Source: Stephanodiscus triporus
Lineage: Eukaryota > Bacillariophyta > Thalassiosirophyceae > Thalassiosirales > Thalassiosiraceae
Direction: 5' to 3'
DNA: 25,114 nucleotides
Assembly: GCA_036939755.1 (NCBI GenBank)
Contig: JALLAZ010000099.1
Span: forward strand, 1-25,114
Positions 21,166-25,114 of the stretch are shown piece after piece. A program made the position numbers and the translations under genes. Position 1 is the stretch's first letter. Every line of letters begins with the position of its first letter. Below the pieces are notes generated by a model, which was given only the letters and a program-made list of their open reading frames with translations, had not been told where the DNA came from and made no database searches.

Positions 21166-24127
21166 ACGCATTGGTGGGGATCCGGTGAAACGTAACTTTC
21201 AAAAGCACGAAAATTTTGCCATCAAGATTTTCAAATCATGCGAGAGACTGATGTTAAGGGTGTTTGTCCAGTCTCATCACTTCACGACATATCGGCAACG
21301 TAATGTTCATACTAACAACATCGACAAAATGGTTTCATTGGTAGAACACTACGTGCTCTTCACGGATGAATGGGAAGAGTCCGCCCATGAACCCTCGCGA
21401 CTCGTTGCGCTCTACGTTAAAACTGTCCGGAGTTACTTGCGAGGTAGATCTGGTACCAAAAAGCACGACAGTTGGTTAATGGAAAAGGAGAGTTGTGATT
21501 GGCTTGGACCCTGGCACATTGCGAAGAAAAACCAGTACTTGACGGAGCAATGCGAATTCATCGAAACATATTATGATGAGACGGTTGTATCTCCCATGTA
21601 TCGAGAAATAATGCGCTCGAATAATTTCTGTGTTATGCCTTCCGGCAAGAGTGTGGCGTTCAATGAGGCGAATGAAATGTATAACATGTACATAAAGCAA
21701 GCCCCATCAAATCCATATCTCGATATAACTTGCAAGCGATCTGGGCATGTGATGGCGGCGGCGAAATGTGCCTCTGAACTTTACGGACTCCCCAAAGTGA
21801 ATCGCGAATCCAGATATACAGCTAACACAGCAGACGACGTGCAAAAAATTGAAGAGATTCTATGTGCGTCTGGCATTTTTCAGAATCACAATGCAACGTC
21901 AATGACGGCGACATACTTTTGGCAGCACATAGTCCCTGCAACGAACGTTGGGACTGCAAAGGACAAGGACAAGACCACAGTGGAATATGATGATTGGGAG
22001 CAAGCGTTACATGAGAGGATTAACGGAACCGAAGTCAATACAGTACCTCTTGGCGGATCGGACATTGCTGCAGATGATGATAGCATCGGTAGCGCTGTAA
22101 CTGATAATAATGTCAGATCAATGGCCAGTTCCGTGGAAATGCCAAATCTTCCAAACGCGGCTTACATCGCCTCGGAAAACGGACACCGGCTACGTTCGCG
22201 GCAAACATATTATCGCTCACATGCGGCCGGTGCCGTTCCCGCGCACGCCCTCCCGGCGGGTGTCCTGGTGTTGTCGGACTGCCAGGTCCTTCGGAAAGAA
22301 ATAGGCCCCCCTCTCGCGGTTGCATCCCCAGAAACATCCTCCTTCTGGCCCTATCTACGTTCCCTGGGAGGGGAGTGGATGTGGGAGCATATTGTCGAGG
22401 GCGACATAGACGTGCTATGGATCCGGGACGCGTTGATGAATGGAACATTCCTAGCTGTCACTGACGGGTCTTATGACAGAGAAAAGGCTCCCACGATCAG
22501 CGGATCGGGATGGATGATTGTCTGTACCACGTGTCATCGCACCCTACGCGGTTCCTTTTACGAGATCTCCAGAAGCGCCGGGTCTTACAGAGGAGAGCTG
22601 TTGGGGCTGGTTGCCATCCACACGTTCGCAATAGCTATAGCCCAGCATTTCCTTTTGGAAGACATCCGCGGCGTAATCTCCTGCGACAACATGGCCGCAC
22701 TAAATCAAGCCGCCAAAGTCCGCAAACGAGTCGGCGCCGGGGTCAAGCATTCCGATCTACATCGCACCATCCGCACGTTGAAAACCTTGATAAGGACATC
22801 TTTCCAATACAAGCACGTGAAAGCTCATCAGGACAAACTTAAGCCTTGGAGCGAACTGACCCTTTCGGAGCAACTAAACGTACTCTGCGACGGCCTAGCT
22901 AATAGATCCGTCAAAGGATATCTTGAACGAGGGTCACCGGCTCAGATAAAAACGAAACTTCTCCCGCTGGAACGCGCCGCTGTGTTCATAAACGGAGAAA
23001 AAGCCACAACCGATGTGGGATCACAAGCCCGGTATGTGCTCGGGGCTGAGGAAGCGAGGCGTTTCTACACCTCCCCAATTACTCTCGTAAGAGGCGTGAA
23101 CAAAGGCGGCCTAGGCTGGTCGACGGAACAGTTCGAGCAGGTCGCTTGGGTCGACCTGGACCGCGCTCTTAGGTCGAAACCGGACATGTATCAGCTGTGG
23201 CTGTCGAAACAGTGCGTTGGGATCTGCGCAACCAGGCGCAATCTGGCGCGCATTCAAGACATCCTGGATGACAGGTGCCCCAACTGCTGCCAGGGACCCG
23301 AGAGATCCACACATCTAAACCGTTGCCCTGATCACGGCCGCACCACGCTCTTTAAGGAAAGCACCGCCAGACTATGCACATGGATGCGCCAACACGATCG
23401 AACGGATCCCGAACTGGCCTACTGGATTGAGAAATACCTACTATTCCGGGGCACCAGAACCTTTTCCTCTCTAGTCGCTGAGGACCCCCACTCGTCAACC
23501 GACATCAGGGTGGCAGCTGTTGGCCAGGATCTAATAGGGTGGATAGAATTCTTGCACGGCAAGGTGTCGGTGGAAATAGCCTCAATGCAACGCGTACACT
23601 GCATGATGTCCCCATCCTGCCGACTCACTGGAGAAGACTGGATGAAGGCGTTCATCTCCCATCTACTTCAGATCTCGCACTCCCAATGGATTTTTCGCAA
23701 CTACACCCTTCACGACAAGCAACGGGGCTACCTGCGCCTCAGGGCGCGCACGGAGGTTCTCCGTGAGATACACACTCTCCTGGAGACACCGCCGTCCGAA
23801 GTTCCTCCGGAGAGTCTATATCTCCTAGAACTCGATCATTCCGCCTTATACAAAGCTTCATACGAAACGCAAGCCTATTGGGTTCTGGCGCTGAAGGCGG
23901 CTCGACGCGCTGGCAGACGGACGGCGGGGGGGCGGCGCTTTCGGGGGCGCACTCATCGACGGCGACTAGCTGCCTGCAAGGTCCCGAGACCACGCTACGA
24001 CTTCAGGGAGGTGTTGGAACAAATGGCGTATGAGCTAGGAAGACAGGCACCAACGAGGAAACGGACACACCCTTCTTCGGTTGCGGTCAGCGCTGGCTCG
24101 AACAAGCGGCAGCGAAAGCCTGACTGA
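21110..24127 (+). CDS. Chimeric ORF: unknown N-terminal half fused to retroelement RNase H and zinc-finger C-terminus
   Basis: The open frame gives 1005 residues; no reliable ATG marks its start, so it was probably entered from the preceding ORF. Residues 1 to about 350 are an unrecognised alpha-rich-looking region (HENFAIKIFKSCERLMLRVF, KSVAFNEANEMYNMYIKQA). About 445-605 is an RNase H domain with its four acidic positions: D452 (TDGSY), E496 (YRGELLGL), D526 (SCDNMAAL) and D594 (LCDGLAN), plus HVKAHQDK. A CPNC-x8-H-x4-C motif near 722-742 (CPNCCQGPERSTHLNRCPDH) matches the zinc-finger region downstream of RNase H in many LINE-type elements. No reverse transcriptase motif (YxDD) is present. 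Base composition turns GC-richer near 22,190. It is read as the 3' part of a non-LTR-type element joined in frame to other coding sequence. Confidence 0.75.
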   Translation: MNIRTGKIAHPILVGVGDKRIGGDPVKRNFQKHENFAIKIFKSCERLMLRVFVQSHHFTTYRQRNVHTNNIDKMVSLVEHYVLFTDEWEESAHEPSRLVALYVKTVRSYLRGRSGTKKHDSWLMEKESCDWLGPWHIAKKNQYLTEQCEFIETYYDETVVSPMYREIMRSNNFCVMPSGKSVAFNEANEMYNMYIKQAPSNPYLDITCKRSGHVMAAAKCASELYGLPKVNRESRYTANTADDVQKIEEILCASGIFQNHNATSMTATYFWQHIVPATNVGTAKDKDKTTVEYDDWEQALHERINGTEVNTVPLGGSDIAADDDSIGSAVTDNNVRSMASSVEMPNLPNAAYIASENGHRLRSRQTYYRSHAAGAVPAHALPAGVLVLSDCQVLRKEIGPPLAVASPETSSFWPYLRSLGGEWMWEHIVEGDIDVLWIRDALMNGTFLAVTDGSYDREKAPTISGSGWMIVCTTCHRTLRGSFYEISRSAGSYRGELLGLVAIHTFAIAIAQHFLLEDIRGVISCDNMAALNQAAKVRKRVGAGVKHSDLHRTIRTLKTLIRTSFQYKHVKAHQDKLKPWSELTLSEQLNVLCDGLANRSVKGYLERGSPAQIKTKLLPLERAAVFINGEKATTDVGSQARYVLGAEEARRFYTSPITLVRGVNKGGLGWSTEQFEQVAWVDLDRALRSKPDMYQLWLSKQCVGICATRRNLARIQDILDDRCPNCCQGPERSTHLNRCPDHGRTTLFKESTARLCTWMRQHDRTDPELAYWIEKYLLFRGTRTFSSLVAEDPHSSTDIRVAAVGQDLIGWIEFLHGKVSVEIASMQRVHCMMSPSCRLTGEDWMKAFISHLLQISHSQWIFRNYTLHDKQRGYLRLRARTEVLREIHTLLETPPSEVPPESLYLLELDHSALYKASYETQAYWVLALKAARRAGRRTAGGRRFRGRTHRRRLAACKVPRPRYDFREVLEQMAYELGRQAPTRKRTHPSSVAVSAGSNKRQRKPD

Positions 24128-24327
24128 CCGCCACGGCCCCTTCACTACATACGTCAATACGTTGAAGTTGCGTGCTCAACTTGTTCCCGGTGAAATACCC
24201 GAAGAGGCAACCACCTATCGCCCCCGGCGGTCATGCTGTATGTAACACATATGGCATTGTAAAAGACTCCAATGTCTGCAGTTTGTACATAGAACTGTAA
24301 ATTTTTAAGTATTTATTTATTTATTTA
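22190..24327 (+). mobile_element. 5'-truncated non-LTR-type retroelement (RNase H, zinc finger, 3' UTR and AT tail)
   Basis: The RNase H and zinc-finger coding region is followed by 180 bp of non-coding 3' sequence and then (ATTT)4A at 24311-24327, a simple-repeat tail of the kind found at LINE 3' ends. Loss of the upstream reverse transcriptase and endonuclease fits 5' truncation during target-primed insertion. The 5' limit (about 22,190) is placed by the composition change and the end of the low-similarity linker; it could be off by 150 bp. No convincing target-site duplication was found. Confidence 0.5.
24311..24327 (+). repeat. (ATTT)n tail
   Basis: Four perfect ATTT units plus A directly precede the resumption of different, coding-like sequence. 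Taken as the 3' terminus of the truncated retroelement. Confidence 0.6.
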
Positions 24328-24364
24328 CTTCCACCAAAGCCACGTTCTACTCACACAAGCTTTT

Positions 24365-25114
24365 GCCATAAGCACCACCGCTTCCACTGTTGGTGATGGC
24401 AGAACTCCAAAAGGCAGCACCAAACTTGATGCCATTTGTGGCTTCAATTGTACCTTGGACAAGGATGAGTTCTGCATATTTGCTCAGCTTGTGCTTGGGC
24501 TTCGTCCCGGCAAAACACGGGACTGAGGCTAGTCAACGTTCTCTTCTTAACATGTTGTTGGAAGGTTTCGTTGTCATCTCTAACCTCACTGCTATGTTCG
24601 CTCTTGACGAGCCTGACAACAGACGCACTCTCGCGCGCAGGCTAGCCCGCTTCTCCCTTCTACTTTTGGGTGCGGATGTCATTACTCCAAATATAGTCAC
24701 CAGAGTGTGGGGTGAAAATGGTGTTGTCCGCCATAATCTTGGTGAACCATGCGGCGACCTTGACATCATATGCCAAAGACTCGTCTCTCTTGCCAGCATG
24801 GCCAACAACATCTTCCATCTTTGGCTCACCACTCCATTCAATGGCAGGATGATTATCCCTCCCAATGCACTCCAACACCTTCCACCTGGAGTGTGAGATA
24901 TCTTCAACATCATCTCTCTTCATACTGCCACTATCTATGTCTGCGAACCTCTCCACTTTGGACAAGAGCGCATCCAAATCCTACAGAATAATCTCCATCA
25001 GAGTCCACTCAATCCCCTCTCCTCCAACTTTGAAGACATTATTGTTGGATGGTTCATCAATCTTCTCCTAGGTGGTAACCATTCCACCGACTCCACCGGA
25101 CTTGACAACCATAT
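24365..25114 (+). pseudogene. Unrecognised coding fragment with a frameshift and an in-frame TGA, runs off the window
   Basis: From 24365 the frame reads AISTTASTVGDGRTPKG, LDAICGFNCTLDKDEFCIFA and LVLGLRPGKTRD, then stops at 24524-24526. The +1 frame takes over with TEASQRSLLNMLLEGFVVIS, ALDEPDNRRTLARRLARFSL, VITPNIVTRVWGENGVV and LVSLASMANNIFHLWLTTPF. A TGA at 24894-24896 follows QHLPPGV. The same frame then stays protein-like to the edge (DIFNIISLHTATIYVCEPLH, FEDIIVGWFINLLLGGNHST). The family is not recognised. The fragment starts 38 bp after the retroelement tail, so it may be the interrupted target gene or a second decayed element. Confidence 0.45.

Noticed and set aside
22147..24335. 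Possible target-site duplication CTTCCA near 22147 and after the (ATTT)n tail at 24329
   Set aside because: Only six bases match and the left position does not coincide with a clear element edge, so chance is likely.

Overview
This looks like nuclear DNA of a diatom or a related alga with a secondary red plastid. The evidence is short GT-AG introns, a long BEACH/WD40 protein gene, and a cyclophilin whose N-terminus reads as a three-part leader: an ER signal ending in the diatom-type A|F motif, a transit-like stretch, and a thylakoid-lumen signal ending in ALA. No species is assigned.

Left part (1-12,950): two well-preserved genes with convergent 3' ends. A two-exon lumenal cyclophilin gene lies on the + strand (162-1421). 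A seven-exon gene on the - strand (12,950 down to 1880) encodes a predicted 3479-residue BEACH-family protein: serine/alanine-rich N-terminus, ConA-like domain, alpha-solenoid, PH-like domain, BEACH domain and WD40 repeats. All six of its introns have GT-AG ends and matching phases, and no frameshift is needed. The base-level sequence is therefore probably good here.

Middle part (12,951-19,690): gene-poor and rich in repeats. It holds long G-tracts, an 18-bp palindrome, a nested hairpin, a duplicated 28-32 bp block and an 11-bp minisatellite. A short gene of six tandem 23-25 residue repeats resembles STPR proteins. Three decayed gene fragments follow: an unrecognised + strand fragment, an unrecognised - strand fragment with in-frame stops, and a truncated PITH-domain gene. 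All are broken by frameshifts or stops.

Right part (19,690-25,114): three overlapping + strand ORFs, each offset +1 from the one before, run from 19,692 to 24,127. The third combines an unrecognised N-terminal half with a retroelement RNase H, a zinc-finger-like motif and a retroelement-like C-terminus, but has no visible reverse transcriptase. It is followed by an AT-rich tail with (ATTT)4. I read this as the 3' part of a non-LTR-type retroelement joined in frame to another coding sequence. A further coding-like stretch with one frameshift and one in-frame TGA runs off the right edge.

No tRNA, rRNA, CRISPR or bacterial-type element was seen. The genes do not form an operon or an obvious pathway. 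The main contrast is between the intact left half and the eroded, transposon-bearing right half.
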